Shown: positions 7,441 through 16,218 of the stretch, piece after piece
How positions within the stretch are numbered: the first letter of the stretch is position 1
Layout of the letters: every line of letters starts with the position of its first letter
Origin: JAWXUU01 sp044426045
Lineage (GTDB): Bacteria; Bacillota; Clostridia; Christensenellales; CAMQZB01
Reading direction: 5' to 3'
DNA: 64,000 nt
NCBI GenBank assembly: GCA_044426045.1
Contig: JAWXUX010000001.1
Location: forward strand, 152,297 to 216,296
The notes under the pieces: model-generated
Seen by the model: only the letters and a program-made list of their open reading frames with translations
Told to the model about the DNA's origin: nothing
Databases searched by the model: none
Translations under genes and position numbers: made by a program

Positions 7441-9348
7441 ATGAGAATAACAGACTTACTTTCTAGAAACAGCGTGCTTTTGCAAAAAACGGCAAACAGT
7501 CAATCGGATGTCATCGACATGATGGTGGACGCCCACGACAAAAGCGGAAATCTTGCAAATAAAGCGGAATATAAAAAAGCAATCCTCGCCCGCGAGCAAA
7601 AGGGCACGACAGCAGTTGAAGACGGTCTTGCAATTCCCCACGCGAAATCAGATGCGGTGAAAAAGCCAGCGCTCGTTGCGCTCACACTCACAAAAGGTGT
7701 GGATTATAAAGCGGAAGACAACCTTCCTTGCGATCTATTTTTCATGATAGCAGCCCCAACGGGTGGCGACACCCACCTTATCATTTTGTCAAGGCTTGCA
7801 ATGCTTCTCATGGACGATAGCTTAACAAAAAAACTCCGAAACGCAAAAACTGCTGATGAATTTTTAAAACTTATCGACAGCGCAGAAAACGAAAAATTCC
7901 AAGACGAAATTGAAAATATAAACGTAGAAAAAGAAGAAAATAAAAAACTTATCCTCTGCGTGACGGCGTGCCCAACGGGAATCGCCCACACATATATGGC
8001 GGCTGAAAACCTTGAAAAAGCGGGCGCAAAGCTTGGCATGACAGTGAAAGTTGAAACAAACGGCAGTTCTGGCATTCAAAACCCACTTTCCGAAAGCGAA
8101 ATCGCGTCGGCTGATGGCATAGTTGTCGCCGCCGACACAGGAGTTGAAACAGCACGTTTTGCTGGCAAAAGAGTGGTCTTTGCCGGTGTGAAAGACGGTA
8201 TTCATAAATCAGAAGAACTACTCAAAAAGGCTTGCTCAAATGAAACGCCAATCATGAAAGGTGAGGCGGTTTCCAAAACTCAAAATGCAAGCAAAGAATC
8301 AATCGGGCACCAACTTTATAAACACCTCATGAGCGGTGTTTCCCACATGCTCCCGTTTGTTATCGGTGGCGGTATTTTGATTGCCCTTGCGTTTCTTTTT
8401 GACGATGCAACAATCGACCCTGCAAACTTTGGCTCGAACACGCCATTTGCGGCGTTTTTAAACACAGTTGGCGGTGCGGCGTTCAGCTTCATGCTTCCAG
8501 TTCTTGCGGCATATATAGCATACAGCATAGCGGATCGCCCAGGTATTGCGGTGGGGTTTGTCGGCGGATATTTTGCAAACCTTGGCAACTCGTTTGCTGA
8601 TATTTCGGGCGGAATTTCAGGCGGATTTCTCGCGGCGCTCTTTGCGGGTTTTGCGGGTGGTTATATCGTCCTTGGCATCAAAAAAATCACAAGCTATCTC
8701 CCAAAATCACTCGACGGAATAAAACCGGTTCTGCTTTTCCCAGTGTTTGGTATTTTCGCAATCGGCGGGGTGATGTTTGCTTTGAATCCAATATTTGCAT
8801 CGCTAAACACAGGACTTGTTAACTTCCTTGACTCAATGGGAAGCACATCAAAAATCCTTCTCGGCGTTGTTCTTGGCGGTATGATGAGTATCGATATGGG
8901 CGGACCTTTCAACAAGGCGGCATATGTCACAGGCACGGCATCTCTTGCAACTGCCAACTACGATATCATGGCAGCCGTTATGGTGGGCGGTATGGTTCCG
9001 CCGCTTGCAATCGCACTTGCAACAACATTCTTTAAACACAAATTCACCGAAGAAGAAAGAAAAGCGGGTGTCGTAAACTATGTCATGGGATTTTCATTCA
9101 TAACAGAAGGTGCAATCCCGTTTGCGGCAAAAGACCCACTTGCAGTTTTGCCAGCTTGCATAATCGGCTCAGGCATTGCGGGTGGACTTTCAATGTTCTT
9201 TGGTTGCACGCTTCAGGCTCCTCACGGCGGAATATTCGTGTTCCCGCTTGTTGAAAACGCACTTGGCTATCTTGCTGCACTTGCTGTCGGTTCGGCAGTT
9301 GCAATGGTGATTTACGCAATGCTGAAAAAAGCACCTAAGAACCAATAA
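7441..9348 (+). CDS. fruA: Fructose-specific PTS enzyme IIABC
   Basis: 635 aa transporter that takes up fructose and phosphorylates it at C1. Domain order is IIA (1-150, phospho-acceptor His67 in GLAIPHAKS), IIB (about 165-265, P-loop-like CVTACPTGIAHTYMAAENL with the acceptor Cys), then a membrane IIC domain (about 290-630) with many hydrophobic segments and the motif GFSFITEGAIPFAAKDP typical of fructose IIC. It follows fruK and precedes its own HPr-like protein. The ribosome site is weak (AGGAA). Specificity comes from family and operon context. Confidence 0.93.
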   Translation: MRITDLLSRNSVLLQKTANSQSDVIDMMVDAHDKSGNLANKAEYKKAILAREQKGTTAVEDGLAIPHAKSDAVKKPALVALTLTKGVDYKAEDNLPCDLFFMIAAPTGGDTHLIILSRLAMLLMDDSLTKKLRNAKTADEFLKLIDSAENEKFQDEIENINVEKEENKKLILCVTACPTGIAHTYMAAENLEKAGAKLGMTVKVETNGSSGIQNPLSESEIASADGIVVAADTGVETARFAGKRVVFAGVKDGIHKSEELLKKACSNETPIMKGEAVSKTQNASKESIGHQLYKHLMSGVSHMLPFVIGGGILIALAFLFDDATIDPANFGSNTPFAAFLNTVGGAAFSFMLPVLAAYIAYSIADRPGIAVGFVGGYFANLGNSFADISGGISGGFLAALFAGFAGGYIVLGIKKITSYLPKSLDGIKPVLLFPVFGIFAIGGVMFALNPIFASLNTGLVNFLDSMGSTSKILLGVVLGGMMSIDMGGPFNKAAYVTGTASLATANYDIMAAVMVGGMVPPLAIALATTFFKHKFTEEERKAGVVNYVMGFSFITEGAIPFAAKDPLAVLPACIIGSGIAGGLSMFFGCTLQAPHGGIFVFPLVENALGYLAALAVGSAVAMVIYAMLKKAPKNQ

Positions 9349-9409
9349 AAAGATAAAATATAGATTATAAAATTATAAAATAAATTTTCAAAACCTTGGA
9401 GGAAGAACA

Positions 9410-9670
9410 ATGATTAATTCAACAGTAACAGTCACAGCACCAGAAGGACTTCACCTTCGCCCAGCGGGCATACTTTCAAAATTGGTGAGAAACTATAATT
9501 CAGAAACGATAATCAAATTTGAAGGAAAGGACATCAACGCAAAAAAAATGATGGCAATCATGTCGGCGGGCATAAAAGCTGACTCGCAAATTGAAATCGT
9601 TGTGGAAGGGGAAGATGAAACTGTCGCAATGGCGGAAATCCAAGCCTTCTTTGATAACGGCATGCAATAA
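9410..9670 (+). CDS. ptsH: HPr-family phosphocarrier protein lacking the regulatory serine
   Basis: 86 aa. The active-site sequence GLHLRPAG places the phosphorylated histidine at residue 15, so the protein can carry phosphate from enzyme I to IIA. At the position of Firmicute Ser46 it has Lys (NAKKMMAIMS), so HPr kinase could not modify it there. It is therefore probably a catalytic HPr dedicated to the fructose operon rather than a CcpA co-repressor; another HPr may exist elsewhere. GGAGGA lies upstream of the ATG and an intrinsic terminator follows. Confidence 0.9.
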   Translation: MINSTVTVTAPEGLHLRPAGILSKLVRNYNSETIIKFEGKDINAKKMMAIMSAGIKADSQIEIVVEGEDETVAMAEIQAFFDNGMQ

Positions 9671-9722
9671 CTGCGTGCGACAAAAAAGATATTTTCAACC
9701 TCAGTAATTTCATATATCCCTC

Positions 9723-9757
9723 AAAATGTCCGCCATAACGGCGGACATTTTGTATTT
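9723..9757 (+). terminator. Intrinsic terminator of the fructose operon
   Basis: AAAATGTCCGCC, loop ATAAC, GGCGGACATTTT: a perfect 12-bp stem ending in T residues. Confidence 0.88.
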
Positions 9758-9892
9758 TGTGTGTGCAATCGCACAAAAAAATTGAAAGAAACGAAATGTT
9801 TTTTTGAATATCTCTTGCAATATGCCAAAAAGTTTGGTAGAATTAATGTTGAAATATTTTATAAAAATTTAAAAACCATATGGAGAGCAGTC

Positions 9893-11584
9893 ATGGACTA
9901 CAAAAAACATATATCAGAAAAACTTGCAACAAATGAAGTAACAGCGGAAGAAATTCTATCTCTTATCGTATCACAAACGGGCGAAAAGGGTGATTTTGCA
10001 CTTCCTTGTTTCAAATTTGCAAAACTATTAAAAAAATCACCAGTACAAATTGCGGAAGGATTCAAAAGCGTATTTGACGGCGACAGTGCATTTTCTAAAA
10101 TCGAAAGTGTTGCGGGATATTTGAACTTTTTCACAAGCAAAGCGGAATATTCAAAAATGATACTCGAAGAAATCCTTGAATTGGGAGAAAACTTCGGCAC
10201 GTCAAATATGGGTGAAGGCAAAACGATTTGTATCGACTATTCTTCAATCAATATCGCAAAACCATTCCACATTGGTCACCTTTCAACAACAGCAATCGGC
10301 GCTTCGCTATACAGAACGTATAAACACCTTGGCTTTGACGTTGTTGGTATCAACTATCTTGGCGACTGGGGCACGCAATTTGGCAAAATGATTTCAGCTT
10401 ATCGCCGTTGGGGTGATAAAGAACTCATCGAAAAGGGCGGTGTCGACGAACTTGTTAAAATTTATGTGAAATTCCACCAAGAAGCGGAATTTGACGACGA
10501 ACTCAACGATGAAGCACGCGGATATTTCAAACAAATCGAGGACGGCGTTCCTGAAATTGTGGAACTTTTCAACTGGTTTAAAAAAATCACGCTTGAAGAA
10601 GTTGGCAAGATTTATGATATCCTCGGAATCACATTCGATAGCTATAACGGCGAAAGCTTTTTCAATGATAAAATGCAACCTGTTATTGAGGAATTGAAAG
10701 AAAAAAATCTTTTGGTGGAATCAAACGGTGCCCACATCGTTGATCTCGAACCTTATGGCATGCCACCATGCCTCATTTTGCGTTCTGATGGCGCAACGCT
10801 TTATGCAACGCGCGACCTCGCTGCCGCTGAATACAGGGCAAAAACATATAATTTCTATAAATCGCTATACGTTGTTGCGTATCAACAAAATCTTCACTTC
10901 AAACAAGTTTTCAAAGTTTTGGAACTTGCGGGTAAGGAATATGCAAAAGATATGGTTCACGTTGCGTTTGGTATGGTTTCAGTTGAAGGCAAACCACTTT
11001 CAACACGCGGTGGAAACGTTGTTTTGTTGAAAGATGCACTCGCAAAATCAGCGGATAAAGCAAAAGAGATTATGCGCGAAAAAAATCCAAATCTTGAAAA
11101 TCTCGACGAAATTGCAAAAACAGTGGGCTACGGCGCAGTTGTTTTCTTCGCACTTTCAAACAGCAGAATAAAAGATATCGATTTCTGTTATGATAAAGCA
11201 CTTTCTTTCGAAGGTGAAAGCGGACCATATGTTCAATACACATTCACAAGATGTGGAAGCGTTCTTGCAAAAGCAAAAGAAGCGGGCATTGATTTTTCAA
11301 ATATCTCTTATGAAAACGTGTCTGACACCGAATTTGAACTTTTGAAACTTCTTTCAGGATATAAAGAAACCCTAGTTGACGTAATCGAAAAATACGAACC
11401 GTCATACATCGCAAGAAGACTTCTCGATATCGCAAAAGCGTATAACAAATTCTATTATGAACACAGAATTTTGAACGCAGAAGATAACGTGAAAAACCTT
11501 CGCCTAGCAATCACAAAAGCAACAGCAGATGTGTTAAAAGGCGGACTATCACTTTTGGGCGTTGGCGTACCAGAGAAAATGTAA
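9893..11584 (+). CDS. argS: Arginyl-tRNA synthetase
   Basis: 563 aa class I synthetase that charges tRNA-Arg. The start at 9893 (MDYKKHISEK) follows GGAGAG and gives the usual N-terminal additional domain; the open frame continues 132 bp further upstream without a plausible start. The HIGH motif appears as KPFHIGHLSTTAIG near residue 120, the KMSKS-like loop as GKPLSTRGG, and the C-terminal anticodon-binding DALR domain ends the protein. It is monocistronic. No T-box leader is visible in the short upstream spacer. Confidence 0.95.
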   Translation: MDYKKHISEKLATNEVTAEEILSLIVSQTGEKGDFALPCFKFAKLLKKSPVQIAEGFKSVFDGDSAFSKIESVAGYLNFFTSKAEYSKMILEEILELGENFGTSNMGEGKTICIDYSSINIAKPFHIGHLSTTAIGASLYRTYKHLGFDVVGINYLGDWGTQFGKMISAYRRWGDKELIEKGGVDELVKIYVKFHQEAEFDDELNDEARGYFKQIEDGVPEIVELFNWFKKITLEEVGKIYDILGITFDSYNGESFFNDKMQPVIEELKEKNLLVESNGAHIVDLEPYGMPPCLILRSDGATLYATRDLAAAEYRAKTYNFYKSLYVVAYQQNLHFKQVFKVLELAGKEYAKDMVHVAFGMVSVEGKPLSTRGGNVVLLKDALAKSADKAKEIMREKNPNLENLDEIAKTVGYGAVVFFALSNSRIKDIDFCYDKALSFEGESGPYVQYTFTRCGSVLAKAKEAGIDFSNISYENVSDTEFELLKLLSGYKETLVDVIEKYEPSYIARRLLDIAKAYNKFYYEHRILNAEDNVKNLRLAITKATADVLKGGLSLLGVGVPEKM

Positions 11585-11604
11585 AAAATGCGGAGCATTT
11601 TTTA
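11582..11604 (+). terminator. argS gene-end hairpin
   Basis: TAAAAAATGC, loop GGA, GCATTTTTTA: a perfect 10-bp stem whose left arm begins with the argS stop codon. The right arm is T-rich and runs straight into repeat A3. Confidence 0.7.
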
Positions 11605-11811
11605 AAGTGAAAGGTGAAAGGTGAAAGGTGAAAGGTGTGGTAATGCACTCGCTATCGCTCGTGCTTTTCAAATATATTTGTAACCACTTGTAGGAACGTA
11701 ACTATTCAAATAGGGGCGTTCCTTTTTTACTGTCCAAATCCAAATGGGGTGCACGAGCTTGCGAGTGCCTACCGCACCTTTCACCTTTCACCTTTCACCT
11801 TTCACTTTAAA
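11601..11811. repeat. Family A nested palindromic element, copy A3
   Basis: The left arm reads AGTGAAA then three GGTGAAA then GGTG; the right arm mirrors it exactly, including the single outermost AGTG variant. The cores are GTGGTAATGCACTCGC and GCGAGTGCCTACCGCAC. The central hairpin AGGAACG / CGTTCCT is followed by TTTTTT and would work as a terminator on the plus strand. Copies A3, A4 and A5 share most of their interior. Confidence 0.88.
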
Positions 11812-11932
11812 AAACTCCCCACCCCCAAAAAAACTCCCCCCAAAACCACCCTATAACCCACCCCATTCCCCCCAAATGTAATTTCCACCTAAAGATTATG
11901 TAAAATTTTACACAATTTTTACATACAAATTC

Positions 11933-11962
11933 TTGACAAAATATTAACAAATAAAGTAAAAT
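11933..11962 (+). promoter_or_regulatory. Promoter of the Na/Pi cotransporter
   Basis: TTGACA (11933-11938), 18-bp spacer, TAAAAT (11957-11962). The stretch between A3 and the promoter is C-rich followed by AT-rich and shows nothing else. Confidence 0.7.
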
Positions 11963-12015
11963 TAATGCGTATGAGAAACAGAATGTAAACAAATGATAAC
12001 TACGGGGGTAAAATA

Positions 12016-13713
12016 ATGGATGCAATCTACACGATATTCACCATGCTTGGGGGCTTAGCTGTTTTTATGTATGGAATGAAAATCATGGGCGACTCGCTTG
12101 AGAACTTGGCAGGTGACAATGTCAAATCGCTTTTCAACAAAGTTTCAAATTCAAGGGTTAAAGGCGTAGCAATAGGTGCGGGGGTAACTGCGATTATTCA
12201 AAGTTCTTCAGCAACAACAGTCATGCTTGTTGGTTTTGTTAACGTGGGAATGTTGTCGCTTTTGCAAGCATCAGCAATCATCATGGGTTCCAACATCGGA
12301 ACAACAATCACAGCACAGCTAAGCTCACTTTCAGCACTAAACGTGACAGCGGTCATGAGTTGCATGGCATTTGCAGGGCTTGTTCTTGTGATGTTTTCAA
12401 AAAAGGAATCTCGTCAAAAACTAGGCATAATCTTGCTTGGTCTTGGCATGCTTTTCATCGGGCTAAACCTTATGGGCTCAGCGATGAAATCATTTGCCTA
12501 TGACGATGCGGGCAACCCATCAGTCTTTGCGGAATTCATGCTTTCATCATTCACAAATCCGCTACTAAATATCCTGCTTGGGGCACTTTTCACAGCATTC
12601 ATTCAAAGCTCTTCTGCGGCAACTGGTATTTTGATAACATTTGCAAGTGCGGAAGTAATCACGTTTGACATGGCGATTTTCATGGTTTTGGGAACAAATA
12701 TCGGAACGTGTATCACTGCAATTCTCGCATCAATCGGTGCGTCAACAAACGCAAAAAGAACGGCGGCAATCCACTTGATGTTCAATATTTTCGGAACGCT
12801 TATTGTGCTTGTGCCAACGCTTTTATTCACAAACCAACTCGCGGTTTTCCTCGAAATGATTTCAGGATCGTATCTCGAAAGACAAATCGCAAACTTCCAC
12901 ACAATTTTCAATATTTTGGTAACACTTATATTGCTTCCATTCACAAAACAAATGGTACGTCTTGCTGAATTCCTTATTCCAGAAAAGAAAATCCAAGAAA
13001 ATCAAAAACAAACTCGTCTTTATTATCTTGACGAAAGAATTTTGCAAACCCCACCAATCGCGGTGCAACAAGTTGTTGCGGAAGTGGAAAACATGGGTGT
13101 TATCGCAAAAGAAAACTTGAAATATTCTCTTGAAATGCTAATCCAAAAAGATAAGGAAAAAGAGTCATATATAATAGAAAACGAAAAAATCATCAACTAT
13201 CTCAACCGCGAAATTGCAAACTATCTCGTGAAGATTTCTGCTCTCGATATTTCCGAGCGTGACAGCCAAACAATCGGTTCGCTTTTCCACGTTGTTTCCG
13301 ATGTCGAAAGAATTGGTGACTATTCAGAAAACATCATGGACTTTGCAAACAAAATGATAGCAGAAGACCTTTCATTCTCAGCTAAAGCCCTCATGGAAAT
13401 TGAAGATTTGGCAGTGAAACTTGAAAAAATGTTCACTCTTGCAATTCAAACGCTTGCAAAACGCGACAGAAGCATTATTCCAGAAGTTCAAAAACTCGAA
13501 GACGAAGTGGATAGAATCAAAGAATTCATGGAAGAAAGCCACATAAGACGTCTCAGCGAAGGACATTGCAGTATCGAAGGCGGAGCAATTTATCTCAGCC
13601 TAGCAAGCCAACTTGAAAGGGTTGCCGATCACATGCTAAATATTGCAAAATCAATCATCCCACAAGAAGAAAGAGTGCAAACAAAACTTGCCTCGCTCAC
13701 AATCAACACGTAA
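12016..13713 (+). CDS. Na/Pi cotransporter family protein with C-terminal PhoU-like domain
   Basis: 565 aa. The membrane part (about 1-320) contains the two inverted Na/Pi repeats marked by AGVTAIIQSSSATT and by AAFIQSSSAATGI-like QSSS motifs, with 8 or more hydrophobic segments. The C-terminal ~200 residues are a helical PhoU-like domain (VVSDVERIGDYSENI, LERVADHMLNIAKSI). Such NptA/YjbB-type proteins move phosphate with sodium, often outward. Preceded by GGGGGT and a good promoter; monocistronic. Transport direction cannot be read from sequence. Confidence 0.88.
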   Translation: MDAIYTIFTMLGGLAVFMYGMKIMGDSLENLAGDNVKSLFNKVSNSRVKGVAIGAGVTAIIQSSSATTVMLVGFVNVGMLSLLQASAIIMGSNIGTTITAQLSSLSALNVTAVMSCMAFAGLVLVMFSKKESRQKLGIILLGLGMLFIGLNLMGSAMKSFAYDDAGNPSVFAEFMLSSFTNPLLNILLGALFTAFIQSSSAATGILITFASAEVITFDMAIFMVLGTNIGTCITAILASIGASTNAKRTAAIHLMFNIFGTLIVLVPTLLFTNQLAVFLEMISGSYLERQIANFHTIFNILVTLILLPFTKQMVRLAEFLIPEKKIQENQKQTRLYYLDERILQTPPIAVQQVVAEVENMGVIAKENLKYSLEMLIQKDKEKESYIIENEKIINYLNREIANYLVKISALDISERDSQTIGSLFHVVSDVERIGDYSENIMDFANKMIAEDLSFSAKALMEIEDLAVKLEKMFTLAIQTLAKRDRSIIPEVQKLEDEVDRIKEFMEESHIRRLSEGHCSIEGGAIYLSLASQLERVADHMLNIAKSIIPQEERVQTKLASLTINT

Positions 13714-13770
13714 AGCAAACAGCAACAGCAACAATAACATAACAATAAAATAACAAAAAAATAAATGCGA

Positions 13771-13823
13771 TATGCGGAAATCTAAAGATTTTGTAAGAAA
13801 TTGAAGATTTCCGCATATTTTTT
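13771..13823 (+). terminator. Intrinsic terminator
   Basis: TATGCGGAAATCT (13771-13783) pairs with AGATTTCCGCATA (13805-13817), followed by six T residues. It closes the cotransporter transcript. Confidence 0.85.
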
Positions 13824-13843
13824 GCATTATGCATGATAAAAAT

Positions 13844-13872
13844 TTGACAAACTTTGAAAAAAGTTATAAAAT
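13844..13872 (+). promoter_or_regulatory. Promoter of the pgk-tpiA unit
   Basis: TTGACA (13844-13849), 17-bp spacer, TAAAAT (13867-13872), about 58 bp before the pgk start. Confidence 0.75.
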
Positions 13873-13929
13873 ATAGGTGTTAATAAAAAGCAAAAAAATG
13901 TTATTTTTAAAAGTATAGGAGAAATAAAC

Positions 13930-15114
13930 ATGAACAAAAAAACAATCAAAGACATAGACGTAGCGTCTAAAAAAGTTCTCGTAAGATGTGACTTCAATGT
14001 GCCATTGAAAGAAGGTGTTATCACTAATGAAAACAGAATCAACGGAGCACTTCCAACAATCAAACATTTGCTTGATAACGGTGCAAAAGTTATTTTGTGT
14101 TCTCACCTTGGCAGACCAAAGAGCTTTGATGATGTTCAATACTCACTTGCACCAGTTGCAAAAAGATTAAACGAAATCCTTGGCGGAATCGTAACATTTG
14201 CCTCAGATGTTGTTGGCGACTCAGCACAAACTGCTGTTGCAAACATGAAAGACGGCGAAGTTGTACTTCTTGAAAACCTTCGTTTCCACCCAGAAGAAAA
14301 GAAAAACGATCCAGAATTTGCCGCTAAACTTGGCGCATTTGCTGATGTTTATGTGAACGACGCATTCGGAACAGCTCACCGTGCTCACGCTTCAACAGCG
14401 GGCGTAACTGCATATGTAGACACATGTGTTGCGGGCTACCTTATCGAAAAAGAACTTGAATTCATGGGCGGTGCTTTGGAAGCTCCAAAAAGACCACTTG
14501 TTGCAATCCTTGGCGGTGCAAAAGTTTCTGATAAAATCGGTGTGATTTCAAACCTTATTGAAAAAGTTGACACACTTATTATCGGCGGTGGCATGGCTTA
14601 CACATTCTTTAAAGCGCAAGGCTACGAAATCGGTGGTTCAATCTGCGAAATGGATAAAATCGATCTTGCAAAAGAACTTATGGATAAAGCAGCAGCAAAA
14701 GGAATCAACTTCCTTCTTCCTGTTGATACAATCGTTGCGGATTCTTTCTCAAACGAAGCTAACTTCAAAACAGTTCTTTCAAGCGAAATCCCAGCGGATA
14801 TGCAAGGACTTGATATCGGCGCTGCAACTCAAGAACTTTATTCAAACGCAGTTTCAGATGCTGGAACAGTTATTTGGAACGGACCAATGGGCGTATTTGA
14901 AATGTCAAACTTTGCTGGTGGCACAAAAGCCGTTGCAGCAGCTCTTGCAAAAACAGATGCAATCACAATCATCGGTGGTGGCGACAGTGCAGCAGCAGTG
15001 ACACAACTTGGCTATGCTGACCAAATGACTCACATCTCTACAGGTGGCGGAGCAAGTTTGGAATTCTTGGAAGGCAAAATTCTTCCAGGTGTTGACGCAC
15101 TAGACCAAAAATAA
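13930..15114 (+). CDS. pgk: Phosphoglycerate kinase
   Basis: 394 aa glycolytic enzyme that makes ATP and 3-phosphoglycerate from 1,3-bisphosphoglycerate. The signature KVLVRCDFNVPLKEG is near the N-terminus, the substrate-binding SHLGRPK is near residue 60 and the nucleotide-binding GGGDSAAAV is near residue 350. Strong AGGAG ribosome site. It is followed by tpiA and gpmI, forming a lower-glycolysis block; gap and eno are not in the window. Confidence 0.97.
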   Translation: MNKKTIKDIDVASKKVLVRCDFNVPLKEGVITNENRINGALPTIKHLLDNGAKVILCSHLGRPKSFDDVQYSLAPVAKRLNEILGGIVTFASDVVGDSAQTAVANMKDGEVVLLENLRFHPEEKKNDPEFAAKLGAFADVYVNDAFGTAHRAHASTAGVTAYVDTCVAGYLIEKELEFMGGALEAPKRPLVAILGGAKVSDKIGVISNLIEKVDTLIIGGGMAYTFFKAQGYEIGGSICEMDKIDLAKELMDKAAAKGINFLLPVDTIVADSFSNEANFKTVLSSEIPADMQGLDIGAATQELYSNAVSDAGTVIWNGPMGVFEMSNFAGGTKAVAAALAKTDAITIIGGGDSAAAVTQLGYADQMTHISTGGGASLEFLEGKILPGVDALDQK

Positions 15115-15124
15115 TAAAGCAAAT

Positions 15125-15152
15125 AAAAAGGTGGATAAATTTCACCTTTTTT
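15125..15152 (+). terminator. Intercistronic hairpin between pgk and tpiA
   Basis: AAAAGGTG, loop GATAAATTT, CACCTTTT then more T. It looks like a partial terminator or processing site that could set the pgk:tpiA expression ratio. Confidence 0.6.
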
Positions 15153-15188
15153 CTAAAGGATAATCTAATCCCAATAAGGAGAAATAAT

Positions 15189-15944
15189 ATGAGAAAACCA
15201 ATTATTGCAGGAAACTGGAAAATGAATAAAACAAAAGCTGAAGCAAAAGAAATGATTTCAGCACTTATCCCACTTGTTAAAGATGCTGATTGCGAAGTTG
15301 TTTTGTGCGCACCATTCACAACACTTTGGCAAGCCGTTGAACTAACAAAAGATACAAACATCGCTATCGGTGCTGAAAACGTTCACTTTGAAAAATCAGG
15401 TGCATTCACTGGCGAAATCTCTGCTGAAATGCTCACAGAACAAGGCGTGAAATACGTTATCATCGGTCACAGCGAAAGAAGACAATACTTCGCTGAAACA
15501 GATGAAACAGTAAACAAAAGAACAAAAGCAGCAATCGCTGGTGGTCTTATCCCAATCGTTTGTGTTGGTGAACTTCTTGCAGAAAGAGAGGGTGGCACAA
15601 CTGAAGAAGTTGTTAAACGTCAAATCGAAATCGGTCTTGACGGAATTGCACCAGAACTTTTCGCAAAAGACCTTGTTATTGCATATGAACCAGTTTGGGC
15701 AATCGGCACTGGCGTGACAGCAACAAGCGACCAAGCGGACGAAACAATCGGCTACATCAGAAAAGTTGTTTGCGAAAAATTCGGCACTGAAGCTGGCGAA
15801 GCTGTAAGAATTCAATACGGTGGAAGCATGAACGATGGCAACGTTGTTGAACTTATGGGCAAACCAGAAATCGACGGCGGTCTTATCGGTGGCGCATCAC
15901 TAGTTGCAGATAAATTCGCTCAAATCGTTAACTATAATAAATAG
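15189..15944 (+). CDS. tpiA: Triosephosphate isomerase
   Basis: 251 aa TIM barrel interconverting dihydroxyacetone phosphate and glyceraldehyde 3-phosphate. NWKMNK (substrate Lys), IGHSERR (catalytic His), AYEPVWAIGTG (catalytic Glu) and the phosphate-binding YGGSM are all present. AAGGAG ribosome site. It is probably read from the pgk promoter through the intervening hairpin. Confidence 0.97.
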   Translation: MRKPIIAGNWKMNKTKAEAKEMISALIPLVKDADCEVVLCAPFTTLWQAVELTKDTNIAIGAENVHFEKSGAFTGEISAEMLTEQGVKYVIIGHSERRQYFAETDETVNKRTKAAIAGGLIPIVCVGELLAEREGGTTEEVVKRQIEIGLDGIAPELFAKDLVIAYEPVWAIGTGVTATSDQADETIGYIRKVVCEKFGTEAGEAVRIQYGGSMNDGNVVELMGKPEIDGGLIGGASLVADKFAQIVNYNK

Positions 15945-15966
15945 GACACCTAAAAAAACTCTAAAC

Positions 15967-16080
15967 GCAAATCTTAATTCCCAAAAAAGGCTTGATTTTC
16001 CATAAAATTTCTTGAAATACTTCCAGTATTACTTCGAAATCTTATAAAAAATACGCACTTTTTTTGAAATCAATCTTTGC
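15967..16080 (+). other. Structured intergenic segment of unknown role
   Basis: Nested complementarity: GCAAA (15967-15971) with TTTGC (16076-16080), TTGATTT with AAATCAA inside that, then TTTC/GAAA and AATAC-ttcca-GTATT at the centre. It is not a family A or B repeat and no ORF fits. It could be an RNA structure or a remnant of a repeat. Confidence 0.35.
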
Positions 16081-16136
16081 ATTTATACTTTTTTTAGATA
16101 TCCTTAAGATAATAAAAAGCAAACTAAAAATCATAA

Positions 16137-16171
16137 TGGCAGAATGGGTAATAAACTCATTCTGCTATTTG
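16137..16171 (+). terminator. Terminator-like hairpin upstream of gpmI
   Basis: GCAGAATG (16139-16146) pairs with CATTCTGC (16158-16165) across an 11-nt loop and is followed by a weak T-rich run. It separates tpiA from gpmI. Confidence 0.55.
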
Positions 16172-16218
16172 TGTAAAAAAGAAAGGGAAATTTTCGAATA
16201 TCCCGATAAGGAATAATT

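Noticed and set aside
9752..9892. T-box leader for argS
   Set aside because: The 140-bp spacer has no T-box core and no terminator close to the gene.
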